Positions 1 to 8,892 are shown, numbered from the stretch's first letter. The stretch: DNA of 64,000 nucleotides from Cyclobacteriaceae bacterium (GCA_025808415.1 CP075525.1:752001-816000); one strand, 5' to 3'. The notes: generated by a model not told the origin, from the letters alone. Program-made: numbers and translations.

Positions 1-1497
1 TTAAAATCGGATATAGTCATAAACCTTCCTGCCGATATGCCGAGGGGATTGGTAAAGGAAAACCTGGGCGCTATGGTGAATACGGAGTTTGACGAAGTCA
101 CGCCCAAAATATCTGTAGATGGTAGGACAATCTATTTCGCCCGAAAGCATAGCCCCGCGAACACCGGTGGTGAGCAGGATGCTTCGGATATATGGTTCAG
201 TACATCTGTGGATGGCGTTACCTGGACAACAAGTAAAAATATAGGTGCACCTATAAATTCTGAGCAGGTAAATAATATCGTTTCAATCGGGCAGGATAAC
301 AACAGTATACTCATGGCTACGGCAACCGATTTTGAATTGTTTGAACGAACCACTTCAGGATGGCGCAGCGCAGGTATGCTGGGTGTGCAGTATCAAAACG
401 AACATAAATACTTTGAGGCATCACAAGCGCCAGACGGAAAATCAATTTTGTTTACGGCAAAAAATAAAAGCAGCCTTTTTTATAAAGAAAACCGTGAAGA
501 GAAAGATGTTTTTGTTTCCCTTAAAGGCGTTGATGGTAAATGGAGCACGCCCATAAACCTGGGACCGGTTATTAATACCCCGGGCAATGAGGCTTCGCCC
601 GTGTTAGCGGCCGATGGACGTACGCTTTATTTTGCTTCTGATGGTCACCCCGGCTATGGCGGATTGGATATTTTTATGAGCAAGCGCATAGGCGATTCAT
701 GGACAAGCTGGACCAAACCGGTTAACCTGGGGCCGGAAATCAACACATTTGGTTTTGATGCCTACTACACCGTGCCTGCATCCGGAGAGGTGGCTTACCT
801 TTGCACTTCGGCTGGTGGTTTTGGAAAATCCGATATTGTACGGATAAAATTGCCGCAATCGGTTAAGCCCGATCCGGTGGTACTGGTATTCGGCAAAGTG
901 TTGAATGCAAAAACCAATAAGCCCGTGCAGGCAGAAATTATTTTTGAAAATATCGTTACGCGAAAAGAAGCGGGCGAGGCTAAATCCGACCCGGCAACAG
1001 GCGACTATCGTGTGGTTTTGCCATACGGAACAAACTATGGGTTGCATGCCAGGGCTAAAGGATTTCTATCCGTAAATGAAAACCTGGAGTTGATGAGCGT
1101 GAGCACGTATACCGAATCAAAAAAGGATTTGTTGCTGGTTCCGATTGAAGTGGGGGAAGCCATTGCCCTCAACAATGTTTTTTTTGAACAGGGCAAGCCG
1201 GTACTAAAACCTGAGTCTTATCCGGAACTTGACAGACTGGTGATTATTCTTAAAGAAAACCCAACCATGGAGATCATGCTCAGCGGACACACCGATAATG
1301 TGGGCAACCCTACCAGCTTATTGGCACTATCGCAGGCACGCGTTGGCGCAGTAAAAGATTATCTTGTGAAAAATGGTATTGCTGCCGGCCGCATTACCGG
1401 AAAAGGTTATGGCAGCGAAAAACCCCTGGTAAAAAACGACACGGAAGAGAACCGTAAAATGAACAGGCGTGTAGAGTTTAAAGTGACCAGAAAATAA
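1..1497 (+). CDS. OmpA-family outer membrane protein with PD40 propeller repeats (5' end outside window)
   Basis: The frame is open to the first base, so the N-terminus and any signal peptide lie upstream; the first ATG inside the window (37) is probably internal. About 270 residues of WD40-like/PD40 beta-propeller come first, seen as repeated blades with the motif DGRTIYFA, DGKSILFTA and DGRTLYFASDG. A carboxypeptidase-regulatory-like beta sandwich follows (about 285-365, starting FGKVLNAKTNKPV). The C-terminal OmpA domain (about 375-486) carries SGHTDNVG and LSQARV, holding the Asp and Arg that bind peptidoglycan diaminopimelate in this family, and ends NRRVEFKV. In Bacteroidota this architecture is typical of PorE/OmpA-like envelope proteins that anchor outer-membrane complexes to peptidoglycan. 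A specific T9SS role is possible but not shown. Confidence 0.88.
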   Translation, partial: LKSDIVINLPADMPRGLVKENLGAMVNTEFDEVTPKISVDGRTIYFARKHSPANTGGEQDASDIWFSTSVDGVTWTTSKNIGAPINSEQVNNIVSIGQDNNSILMATATDFELFERTTSGWRSAGMLGVQYQNEHKYFEASQAPDGKSILFTAKNKSSLFYKENREEKDVFVSLKGVDGKWSTPINLGPVINTPGNEASPVLAADGRTLYFASDGHPGYGGLDIFMSKRIGDSWTSWTKPVNLGPEINTFGFDAYYTVPASGEVAYLCTSAGGFGKSDIVRIKLPQSVKPDPVVLVFGKVLNAKTNKPVQAEIIFENIVTRKEAGEAKSDPATGDYRVVLPYGTNYGLHARAKGFLSVNENLELMSVSTYTESKKDLLLVPIEVGEAIALNNVFFEQGKPVLKPESYPELDRLVIILKENPTMEIMLSGHTDNVGNPTSLLALSQARVGAVKDYLVKNGIAAGRITGKGYGSEKPLVKNDTEENRKMNRRVEFKVTRK

Positions 1498-1579
1498 ACC
1501 TGCACAGGTAAGAATCTTCTTTGTGAACTTTGTGCCTTCTTTGCGTCACCGTTGTGCTTTATAATTTTAACAGGTTGAC
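1498..1579. repeat. Intergenic remnant of a dispersed repeat
   Basis: The segment around 1514-1565 contains CTTCTTTGTGAACTTTGTG followed by a degenerate CTTCTTTGCGTCACCG stretch. It resembles the right part of the repeat core at 3050-3190 (CTTCTCTGTGAACTTTGT at about 3134-3151). The terminal inverted repeats are absent, so it is read as a decayed fragment. Confidence 0.4.
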
Positions 1580-3022
1580 ATGCAGAAAATAAGCAACTAT
1601 ATAAACGGGGCATTGACTGATCCCGTTTCAGGAAATTATTTAGAGAATTTCAATCCCGCTGAGGGCAAACCGTATAGTCTTGTCCCTGATTCCGATGCCG
1701 GAGATGTTCAGCGCGCTGTTGATGCGGCAAGTTTTGCTTTTCCGGCCTGGTCGACTATGCCGGTAGAAAAGCGTTCCGCTATCCTTCAAAAAATTGCCGA
1801 CCTGATCGATCGTGATTTAGATCAGCTTGCCTTAGCTGAAAGTATCGACCAGGGTAAACCGGTTAAGCTTGCCAAAGTGGTTGACATTCCCCGGGCTTCA
1901 GCCAACATGCGCTTCTTTGCCACGGGTGCTATTCACTTTTCATCCGAGGCACACATTACCGGGCAAGAGGCGATCAACTACACTACGCGCACACCAGTGG
2001 GTGTAGTGGGTTGCATTTCTCCGTGGAACCTGCCCCTTTATTTATTTACCTGGAAAATTGCACCAGCATTGGCAGCAGGGTGTACAGTTATAGCAAAACC
2101 TTCAGAGCTTACACCCATGACGGCTTTTCTGTTTTCTAAACTTTGTATGGAAGCAGGTTTACCGAATGGGGTATTGAATATTATTCACGGCCTTGGGCCT
2201 AAAGCCGGTCAGGCTATTATAGATCACCCGGATATTGTTGCCATTTCATTTACAGGCGGAACGGTTACCGGAAAAAAGATAGCGGCAACAGCAGCACCCA
2301 TGTTTAAAAAGCTTTCGCTTGAACTAGGCGGTAAAAACCCGAACATCATTTTTGCTGATTGTGATTTCGATCAAGCAATACACACCTCCATACAGTCATC
2401 TTTTTCTAACCAAGGCGAAATCTGTTTATGCGGCTCACGGATTTTTGTGGAACGAAGTATGTACAATCGCTTTGTAGAAGAATTTGTTTTGCGTACAAAG
2501 AAACTTACGGTTGGCGATCCGAACGATGAACAAACCAAAGTGGGTGCATTGGTATCGGAAGCACACATGAAGAAAGTACTTAGTTACATTGAACTGGCGA
2601 AACAGGAAGGCGGAACAATTTTAACCGGGGGAAATCAGGTAAAACTGAATGGCCGTTGTGCGGATGGTTATTTTGTTGAACCAACAGTAATTACCGGCCT
2701 CAATGCATTTTGCCGTACCAACCAGGAAGAAATATTTGGTCCGGTTGTTACCATTTTGCCGTTTGATACCGAAGATGAAGTGATTGGTTATGCCAACAGC
2801 ACAGGCTACGGTTTGTCGGCCACGCTCTGGACGGAAAATTTAAAATGCGCACATCGTGTTGCAGCACAACTTAAGAGCGGAATCATTTGGGTAAACTGCT
2901 GGTTGTTCCGCGATTTGCGCACACCCTTTGGCGGCATGAAACAAAGTGGTGTGGGCCGTGAAGGAGGTTGGGAGGCAATGAAATTTTTTACCGAGGCGAA
3001 GAATGTGTGTATTAAAATTTAG
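1580..3022 (+). CDS. NAD(P)-dependent aldehyde dehydrogenase
   Basis: 480 aa, full length for the ALDH superfamily. Visible catalytic elements are Asn150 in SPWNLPL (transition-state stabilisation), Glu248 in LELGGKNPN (general base) and the nucleophile Cys282 in FSNQGEICLC. The C-terminal EEIFGPVV and PFGGMKQSGVGREGG motifs are also present. The overall sequence resembles the ALDH8/2-hydroxymuconic (aminomuconate) semialdehyde dehydrogenase group, which works in kynurenine and aromatic ring-cleavage pathways, but the substrate cannot be fixed from sequence alone. No other pathway genes are adjacent. The NAD salvage genes downstream are a suggestive but weak link. ATG start at 1580. Confidence 0.9.
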   Translation: MQKISNYINGALTDPVSGNYLENFNPAEGKPYSLVPDSDAGDVQRAVDAASFAFPAWSTMPVEKRSAILQKIADLIDRDLDQLALAESIDQGKPVKLAKVVDIPRASANMRFFATGAIHFSSEAHITGQEAINYTTRTPVGVVGCISPWNLPLYLFTWKIAPALAAGCTVIAKPSELTPMTAFLFSKLCMEAGLPNGVLNIIHGLGPKAGQAIIDHPDIVAISFTGGTVTGKKIAATAAPMFKKLSLELGGKNPNIIFADCDFDQAIHTSIQSSFSNQGEICLCGSRIFVERSMYNRFVEEFVLRTKKLTVGDPNDEQTKVGALVSEAHMKKVLSYIELAKQEGGTILTGGNQVKLNGRCADGYFVEPTVITGLNAFCRTNQEEIFGPVVTILPFDTEDEVIGYANSTGYGLSATLWTENLKCAHRVAAQLKSGIIWVNCWLFRDLRTPFGGMKQSGVGREGGWEAMKFFTEAKNVCIKI

Positions 3023-3049
3023 ATATAAGTATCAAGACGTAAGTAGAAG

Positions 3050-3190
3050 CCATCTCAAAAATACAATTATTGAAACCACAGAGTACACAAAGGTCTGCAC
3101 AAAAGGCACAAAGCGCTACAATTCAGTTGCTTCTTCTCTGTGAACTTTGTACTTTCTTCGTGCCCTTAGTGGTTAAACTTATTTTTGAGA
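3050..3190 (+). repeat. MITE-like repeat, copy A
   Basis: The ends are imperfect terminal inverted repeats, CCATCTCAAAAATA at 3050 and TATTTTTGAGA at 3180-3190. The core (ACCACAGAGTACACAAAGG ... CCTTAGTGGTTAAAC) matches the reverse complement of 8748-8892 over nearly its whole length with scattered substitutions. There is no coding capacity. The right end lies two bases before the pnuC start codon, so the element supplies the pnuC 5' region. Confidence 0.7.
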
Positions 3191-3191
3191 A

Positions 3192-3854
3192 ATGAGTTTC
3201 TTCGACATCAACAAAATCTTCTTCGAACTCTGGGGCTACCAAATGAGCTACCTGGAGTTCTTCGGAACCCTTGCCGGTTTTGTAGCGGTTTTTTTGGCTT
3301 CGCGGGCAAACATCTGGAGCTGGCCTATAGGGTTGATTAACGTTACGCTATTCTTTTTTCTGTTTTACCAGGTGCAGCTTTACCCGGATATGTTTTTACA
3401 GGTGTTCTTTTTTGTTACTAACCTGATGGGTTGGTGGCGATGGACACACCCCAAACCTGGGGAGGAAGATCGAAAAAATGAGTTGCGGGTTAGTTATATG
3501 AAAACACCACAACTTATCCTGCTTTCCATCTCCGGACTTGCCGCTACCTTTGCAGTGGGCTCACTGGCAAGCCGTCTACATGAATGGTTTCCGGTGGTGT
3601 TCAATATGCCAAGTGCCTTTCCTTACCTGGATTCGTTTGTTACCGTAATGAGCATCATCACCACGTTTCTGATGATCCAGAAAAAAATTGAAAGCTGGAT
3701 TATCTGGATTATTGTGGATGTGGTGGCCACCTACATGTATTTTGCCAAGGGAATAAAATTTGTTGGCTTTGAATACCTGGTGTTTTGTTTTATTGCTGCC
3801 TACGGACTTTTTAACTGGATCAGGGAGTACAAAAGTTATCCTGCCGTAAAATGA
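3192..3854 (+). CDS. pnuC: PnuC-type nicotinamide riboside/mononucleotide transporter
   Basis: 220 aa integral membrane protein with about seven hydrophobic segments and the aromatic PnuC signature NLMGWWRW near residues 77-84. PnuC proteins move nicotinamide riboside (or a related NAD precursor) through the inner membrane by facilitated diffusion, with the substrate trapped by phosphorylation inside the cell. The stop codon overlaps the next gene's start in an ATGA arrangement (3851-3854), so transporter and NadR-like kinase/adenylyltransferase are translationally coupled, the usual partnership. The first ATG comes immediately after a repeat element. A second in-frame ATG at 3243 is a possible alternative start. 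Confidence 0.92.
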   Translation: MSFFDINKIFFELWGYQMSYLEFFGTLAGFVAVFLASRANIWSWPIGLINVTLFFFLFYQVQLYPDMFLQVFFFVTNLMGWWRWTHPKPGEEDRKNELRVSYMKTPQLILLSISGLAATFAVGSLASRLHEWFPVVFNMPSAFPYLDSFVTVMSIITTFLMIQKKIESWIIWIIVDVVATYMYFAKGIKFVGFEYLVFCFIAAYGLFNWIREYKSYPAVK

Positions 3855-4831
3855 AGCGCGGATTAGTCATCGGTAAATTCCTTCCCATCCATAAGGGGCA
3901 TATTGCACTGATTGAATTTGCAGCTTCGCAGTGCGATGAGGTAATTGTTTCCATGAGTTACACACCGCAGGATCCGATTGATCCGGAACAACGGTTTACA
4001 TGGATACAAGATTTGTTTGCACATAATCCAGCCATAAAGCCGGCCATGGTATTGGATAATTTTGATGACGAGTCTTTACCGATAGGACCACGCACCGAAC
4101 GTTGGGCTGCATTCATCAAAAAAACATATCCACCAACCGATGTAGTATTTTCTTCTGAACCGTATGGAGAACCTTTTGCTACTCATCTTGGCGCACAACA
4201 TATTTCTTTCGATTCAGAAAGAAAGAACTATCCGGTTTCCGGCTCAGCCGTTCGTGAGCATCCCTTTCGTTACTGGGATTACATACCGGATAATGTCAAG
4301 CCTTATTTTGTAAAAAAGATTTGCTTTTACGGGCCGGAGAGTACCGGAAAATCCACAATGGCCAAAAGGATGGCCGGGCATTATCATACCGTAAGTGTTC
4401 CGGAAGTTGCGCGTGAGTTGATTACCTCCAATGAATTTAACCGCGAAGACATCATCATGATTGGCCGTAAACAAACCGAACGCATTTTTAAACAGTTACG
4501 TCAGGCTAACAAATTACTTTTTTGTGATACGGATTTGATCACTACACAAATTTATTCCCGTCATTACCTGAAAGTGGTTCCGCCTATATTGTATGAGTTT
4601 GAAAAGATGGTACAGTACGATCAGTATTTTCTGTTCGATATTGATGTGCCTTGGGTGAGTGATGGGCTACGCGATTTGGGCGAGGAAAAGCAGCGAAGAA
4701 ATATGTTTGAACTTTTTAAAGATGAATTGGAGCGCAGAAAAATTGAATACATCATGGTAAGTGGTTCTTACCATGAAAGAGAATCACGTATTATAGAATA
4801 TTGCGATAAGCTTATCGAACAAGTTTCCTGA
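3851..4831 (+). CDS. nadR: NadR-like bifunctional NMN adenylyltransferase / ribosylnicotinamide kinase
   Basis: 326 aa. The N-terminal nucleotidyltransferase domain (about 1-145) starts GKFLPIHKGH, with the HxGH-type adenylyltransferase motif, and has the second signature PVSGSAVRE near residue 125. A P-loop kinase domain follows, with Walker A GPESTGKST at 161-169. It is expected to phosphorylate nicotinamide riboside and adenylylate NMN to NAD in the cytoplasm. It lacks the N-terminal HTH of enterobacterial NadR, so it should be an enzyme only and not the repressor. It is coupled to pnuC by an ATGA overlap. Its 3' end overlaps the convergent CpeT-like gene by 20 bp. Confidence 0.9.
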   Translation: MKRGLVIGKFLPIHKGHIALIEFAASQCDEVIVSMSYTPQDPIDPEQRFTWIQDLFAHNPAIKPAMVLDNFDDESLPIGPRTERWAAFIKKTYPPTDVVFSSEPYGEPFATHLGAQHISFDSERKNYPVSGSAVREHPFRYWDYIPDNVKPYFVKKICFYGPESTGKSTMAKRMAGHYHTVSVPEVARELITSNEFNREDIIMIGRKQTERIFKQLRQANKLLFCDTDLITTQIYSRHYLKVVPPILYEFEKMVQYDQYFLFDIDVPWVSDGLRDLGEEKQRRNMFELFKDELERRKIEYIMVSGSYHERESRIIEYCDKLIEQVS

Positions 4832-5417
4832 ATTGATAACCGCCATGCGTTGAGCCCCATACCTGCTCATCGTTGGCATTGAACCCCATATCCAGTGTGG
4901 TCATGCCTTCGCTGCTAATAACAGCTTCAGAAGTGGCGTAGCTTGCCCCCCGTAATTCACTTCCACAATTTTTTCCAACCGTTCCCCCAACAAAAGTTTT
5001 CTTGTCTTTTCGCTTCAGCACAACCTCGCACCCTTGGCGTGTGGTAAGCTTATCACGTTGCAAGGCCTCCACTTTGTGAGGCTGGCCGGCAAACTCAAGC
5101 GGATTATCGAATGTGTAAATAATACTTTCAATGCCGCGGTTAGTAAGGGTAAGTTGGTAAATGCGCTGCCGGTAAGGCTTATCAAGCGATGAAGCCGAAG
5201 CTTGTTCCACATACAGCCAATAACCGTCTGTGCGTTCTTTCCAAATGGGGTAAACACCTAACCGGATATCAAAAAAATTACTGTCGCGTTGAGCTTGTTC
5301 AGCCGAGCTGAATTGGCCAACCATCCAGGAGTGCAACTCGGTTAAATCTTTCTTGGATTGCGCCTTCAACGCAAAGCTGCAAATGCTTAGCAGTACTGTT
5401 GCTGGTATAATTTTCAT
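4812..5417 (-). CDS. CpcT/CpeT-family protein, secreted
   Basis: 201 aa with an N-terminal signal peptide (MKIIPATVLLSICSFALKAQ). The rest matches what is known of the CpcT/CpeT fold: LHSWMVGQFSS near the N-terminus, YWLYVEQA, and the CEVVLKRKD region. In cyanobacteria this family attaches phycobilin chromophores, but homologues are common in non-photosynthetic Bacteroidota, where the role is unknown and no phycobiliprotein exists. It is probably a periplasmic beta-barrel (calycin-like) binding protein. Its start overlaps the stop of the upstream MFS transporter by 4 bp, so the two are probably co-transcribed. Confidence 0.8.
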   Translation of the reverse strand: MKIIPATVLLSICSFALKAQSKKDLTELHSWMVGQFSSAEQAQRDSNFFDIRLGVYPIWKERTDGYWLYVEQASASSLDKPYRQRIYQLTLTNRGIESIIYTFDNPLEFAGQPHKVEALQRDKLTTRQGCEVVLKRKDKKTFVGGTVGKNCGSELRGASYATSEAVISSEGMTTLDMGFNANDEQVWGSTHGGYQFRKLVR

Positions 5418-6700
5418 ATCGATTGTGTTTTTCCGCTACGATGACCAAGTAAAGAGTAATACAGAATATAAAAGTAACACGGAAGCACGCACCAGAAGAA
5501 CGCAGTCTGTGAACTCCATGCCATGCCATCGGTATCAATCAACCAGCCGTACACCTGGGGTATAATAGCCCCACCGGCAATGCCCATAATCAAAAGCGCT
5601 GATCCTATCTTAGTAAACCTTCCGAGCCCATCAATGGCCAACGGAAAAATAGCGGGCCACATCAGTGAGTTGGCCAAACCCAACAGCGCTATGAACAGAA
5701 TGCTGACATAGCCTGTTGTAAAAAAAGCAAGCACCGAAAAAATTATTCCGGTCAGGGCAGAATATTTCAGCGCATCTTCCTGCCTGATGTATTTTGGAAT
5801 GGTGATGATACCAATGATGTACCCCACCACCATCGACCACAACGTGTACGAGGTAAAATTTTTTGTTTCATCCAGGCTCATGCCCAGTGCTTTCCCGTAC
5901 GGCCCGATGACGTCACCGGCCATTACTTCGGCACCCACATACACGAAAATGCAAATAGCACCCAGTACAAGATGCGGGAATTGAAGAATGCTTGTTTTGC
6001 TTTTTGAAAGACTGGTATCCGATAATTCTTCCGATTCAGTTTCAATTTCCGGCAATGACGATATGCGGATCATAATGGCCAGTAAAATCAACACACCGGC
6101 CATAATTACGTACGGCATGATAACACGCTGGGCCAATGAATCCATTAACTGAAATCGGGTTTGTTCATCAACCGCTGTATTGATTTGTGATTCAATTTCA
6201 CCTGCTCCGCTCAATACGATGGCGCTTAGAATAACCGGACTAAGCGCTCCGGCCACCTTATTACAAATGCCCATAATGCTGATGCGTTTTGCTGCCGATT
6301 CAATCGGACCGATAATAGAGATGTATGGATTAGAGGCAGTTTGAAGCAGGGACAATCCCATGCCCTGCACAAATAACCCGGTAAGGAAAAGTGCAAAGCT
6401 GCGGCTGTTTGCTGCAGGTATAAAAAGCAGTGCGCCAACGGCCATAATCAGCAGCCCTAATGCCATGCCTTTTTTAAATCCGGTTTTGGTGAGAATAAAA
6501 GATGACGGAATAGCCAGGAAGAAATAAGCCATATAAAATGCAAAGGTTACCAACAACGCCTGGGCATCGGTTTTTAAATCGCAGGCCAGTTTTAAAAAGG
6601 GTATTAACGTTCCGTTAAGCCACGTAACAAATCCGAATATGAAAAATAATACACCGATTATGACAATCGAGTACGTGTAACGGTTGGCCTTTTGATCCAT
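5414..6700 (-). CDS. FucP/GluP-type MFS sugar:proton symporter
   Basis: 428 aa if started at the ATG at 6700 (MDQKANRYTYS). The longer frame to 6733 adds only MLYYRRLKIDA and is unlikely. About 12 transmembrane segments are visible, beginning with FFIFGFVTWLNGTLIPFL, which is characteristic of the fucose/glucose-galactose permease branch (FucP/GluP) of the major facilitator superfamily. It is expected to import a hexose or related sugar through the inner membrane. It is divergent from a nucleotidyltransferase/sugar kinase pair that could activate the imported sugar. Confidence 0.88.
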   Translation of the reverse strand: MDQKANRYTYSIVIIGVLFFIFGFVTWLNGTLIPFLKLACDLKTDAQALLVTFAFYMAYFFLAIPSSFILTKTGFKKGMALGLLIMAVGALLFIPAANSRSFALFLTGLFVQGMGLSLLQTASNPYISIIGPIESAAKRISIMGICNKVAGALSPVILSAIVLSGAGEIESQINTAVDEQTRFQLMDSLAQRVIMPYVIMAGVLILLAIMIRISSLPEIETESEELSDTSLSKSKTSILQFPHLVLGAICIFVYVGAEVMAGDVIGPYGKALGMSLDETKNFTSYTLWSMVVGYIIGIITIPKYIRQEDALKYSALTGIIFSVLAFFTTGYVSILFIALLGLANSLMWPAIFPLAIDGLGRFTKIGSALLIMGIAGGAIIPQVYGWLIDTDGMAWSSQTAFFWCVLPCYFYILYYSLLGHRSGKTQSI

Positions 6701-6748
6701 AGCATCTATTTTTAGCCTTCGATAATAAAGCAAATAAACTGAAACACC

Positions 6749-7666
6749 ATGAGTACTTCCAATAAACTAACACTACTGGTCCTGGCTGCAGGTATGGGCA
6801 GTCGCTATGGGGGCATCAAGCAAATTGATGGCTTTGGGCCAAGCGGAGAAACCATTATGGATTACTCCTTATATGATGCGGTGCGCGCTGGGTTTACTAA
6901 GGTGGTGTTTATTGTGCGAGAGGAAATACTGGAGACAGTAAAAGAAATTTTTTTACCGAAGCTGAAAGATAAGGTGGAAGTTGAATTTGTGATTCAGGCA
7001 CTGGACACCCTGGTGCCTAAGGAATTTCAAAATGCGGAACGCCAGAAGCCGTGGGGAACGGGGCATGCCATGCTATGTGCTAAAAATGTTATTCATGAGC
7101 CCTTTGCAGTAATTAATGCCGATGATTTTTATGGGCCGGTGGCCTTTAAAAATGTGGCTAAATTTTTCAATACGCCCGATGGTGGCGCAGCAGGAGGCGT
7201 GCATACCCTGGTAGGGTATACCTTAAAAAATGTTTTATCCGATTACGGCAGTGTATCCCGCGGTGTGGGTGAGGAGGATGCCAACGGCTACCTGACTTCC
7301 GTAGTTGAACGAACCAATGTGGCCCGTGTTGATGGAAAAATTATTGCCAAAGAAGCAAGTGGTGATGTAGAGCTTAACCCCGAAGCAAAAACCTCTATGA
7401 ACTTCTGGGGATTTCATCCTTCAATTTTTACGGCCACAGAACGGATGTTTCATGGTTTTTTAAAGAACAATGCCGGCAACATCAAAGCTGAATTTTTTAT
7501 ACCCCTGATTGCTAACGAACTGGTGAAATCCGGTGAAGGAAAAATTAAAGTAATTTCCGGAGGAGACATTTGGTTTGGTGTTACCTATAAAGAGGACAAA
7601 GAAGAGGTGTCCAGAAAAATCCGGGAACTGGTAGATAAAGGGGAGTATCCTCAGAAGCTTTGGTAG
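6749..7666 (+). CDS. Sugar-phosphate nucleotidyltransferase (NTP transferase family)
   Basis: 305 aa. The N-terminal pyrophosphorylase signature LAAGMGSRYGGIKQ (about residues 12-25) and the metal-binding NADDFYG motif (about 124-130) identify the GT-A-like nucleotidyltransferase fold. It should transfer a nucleoside monophosphate to a sugar-1-phosphate. The stop overlaps the start of the next gene, a phosphotransferase that probably makes the sugar-1-phosphate. Together with the divergent sugar importer this forms a plausible sugar salvage route to an NDP-sugar. The nucleotide and sugar specificity cannot be read from sequence. Confidence 0.85.
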   Translation: MSTSNKLTLLVLAAGMGSRYGGIKQIDGFGPSGETIMDYSLYDAVRAGFTKVVFIVREEILETVKEIFLPKLKDKVEVEFVIQALDTLVPKEFQNAERQKPWGTGHAMLCAKNVIHEPFAVINADDFYGPVAFKNVAKFFNTPDGGAAGGVHTLVGYTLKNVLSDYGSVSRGVGEEDANGYLTSVVERTNVARVDGKIIAKEASGDVELNPEAKTSMNFWGFHPSIFTATERMFHGFLKNNAGNIKAEFFIPLIANELVKSGEGKIKVISGGDIWFGVTYKEDKEEVSRKIRELVDKGEYPQKLW

Positions 7667-8706
7667 ATCGTAGGTCTTCCGTTCCGATATCTATCATACA
7701 CGCCTTTGGCATCCGTGAAGGTGTGCCCATTCAGCCTTTCGGTTCCGGTCACATTAACCGCACATTTAAAATTGATGATGGCGAGTTAAGTTTTGTACTT
7801 CAGCGTGTCAACCATCATGTATTTCGAATGCCTGAAATCATCGCGACTAATATCCGGTTAGCTTCCGACCATCTTAAAAAAAATCACCCAGACTACCTCT
7901 TTTTATCACCCCTTCCATCACAAACAGGACTTGACATGGTGTATGATGAGGAGGGATATCCGTGGCGGTTATTGCCCTATTTTAAAAATTCCATTACCAT
8001 CAATGAAGTGGGAATACCCCTGGAGGCCTATGAGGCAGCGAGGGGTTTTGCGCAACTGGCAAAAAATCTATCCGGTTGCGATGTCAGTAAATTTAAACCC
8101 ACGATCGATCGATTCCACGATTTAAACTGGCGCTTCGAACAATTTCAAGAGGCCTTAGCGGGTGCAAAACCTGATCGGTTAAAAAAAGCAACCGAAGCGA
8201 TACAAGCATGTCAGGATTTTTCTTATCTGGTTGATGAATATAATAACCTAATTACCAATGGTTTTTTGAAACTGCGGGTAATGCACAACGACACGAAGAT
8301 CAACAACATTCTTCTTGATTCACTAACGCGAAAAGTTATTTGTGTAATTGATTTAGATACTCTCATGCCCGGCTATTTTATTTTCGATCTGGGCGATATG
8401 GTCCGCACCTTTGTGAGCCCGGTGAGTGAAGAGGAGCAAGACTTAACTAAAATTATTTTCCGGAAAGATATTTACGATGCGCTGCTGCAAGGCTACTTAT
8501 CGGAAATGAAAAGTGAGCTTAGTGAGAAGGAAATTCAAGCCATTCCTTTTGCAGGCTGTATGATGACGTACATTATGGCGTTGCGATTTCTGGCCGATTA
8601 TTTAAAGGGTGATGTGTACTATACCACAACTTACGAAGGTCAAAACCTTAATCGTGCCTTAAACCAATTGAAGCTGGTAGAAATCCTTCGAAAGAATCCT
8701 CGCTAA
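7660..8706 (+). CDS. Aminoglycoside phosphotransferase-fold sugar kinase (N-acetylhexosamine 1-kinase-like)
   Basis: 348 aa. The kinase catalytic loop MHNDTKINN (Asp211, Asn216) and the metal-binding IDLDT (Asp231, Asp233) are intact. The N-terminal lobe has GSGHINRTFKI, a nucleotide-binding loop. These features resemble bacterial N-acetylhexosamine 1-kinase and homoserine kinase-like enzymes rather than antibiotic resistance enzymes. The TTG at 7660 overlaps the stop codon of the nucleotidyltransferase (7664-7666), implying translational coupling. No earlier ATG fits the family N-terminus. Confidence 0.82.
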   Translation: MVDRRSSVPISIIHAFGIREGVPIQPFGSGHINRTFKIDDGELSFVLQRVNHHVFRMPEIIATNIRLASDHLKKNHPDYLFLSPLPSQTGLDMVYDEEGYPWRLLPYFKNSITINEVGIPLEAYEAARGFAQLAKNLSGCDVSKFKPTIDRFHDLNWRFEQFQEALAGAKPDRLKKATEAIQACQDFSYLVDEYNNLITNGFLKLRVMHNDTKINNILLDSLTRKVICVIDLDTLMPGYFIFDLGDMVRTFVSPVSEEEQDLTKIIFRKDIYDALLQGYLSEMKSELSEKEIQAIPFAGCMMTYIMALRFLADYLKGDVYYTTTYEGQNLNRALNQLKLVEILRKNPR

Positions 8707-8747
8707 AAAAGAAAAGCGCAACATAACGTCACGCTTTTCACCAATAG

Positions 8748-8892
8748 CCATCTCAAGAATAAGTTTAACCACTAAGGACACGAGGAACGCACAACGTTCA
8801 CAGAGAAGAAGCCGCTGAAATGGTAGCGCTTTGTGGCCTTTGTGCAAACCTTTGTGTACTCTGCGGTTTCAATAATTTTATTTTTGAGATGG
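8748..8892 (-). repeat. MITE-like repeat, copy B (inverted relative to copy A)
   Basis: Terminal repeats are CCATCTCAAGAATA at 8748 and TATTTTTGAGATGG at 8879-8892. The core is the reverse complement of 3050-3190, with TTAACCACTAAGGACACGAGG at the left and CTTTGTGTACTCTGCGGTTT at the right. The element occupies most of the gap between two convergent genes and has no coding capacity. Confidence 0.72.

Noticed and set aside
697..1047. 116-aa minus-strand frame inside the OmpA gene
   Set aside because: It is antisense to a clearly conserved protein and has no motif.
7660..8706. Antibiotic (aminoglycoside) resistance enzyme
   Set aside because: The fold is shared, but the sequence and coupling to a nucleotidyltransferase fit a sugar kinase; no resistance-specific motif is seen.
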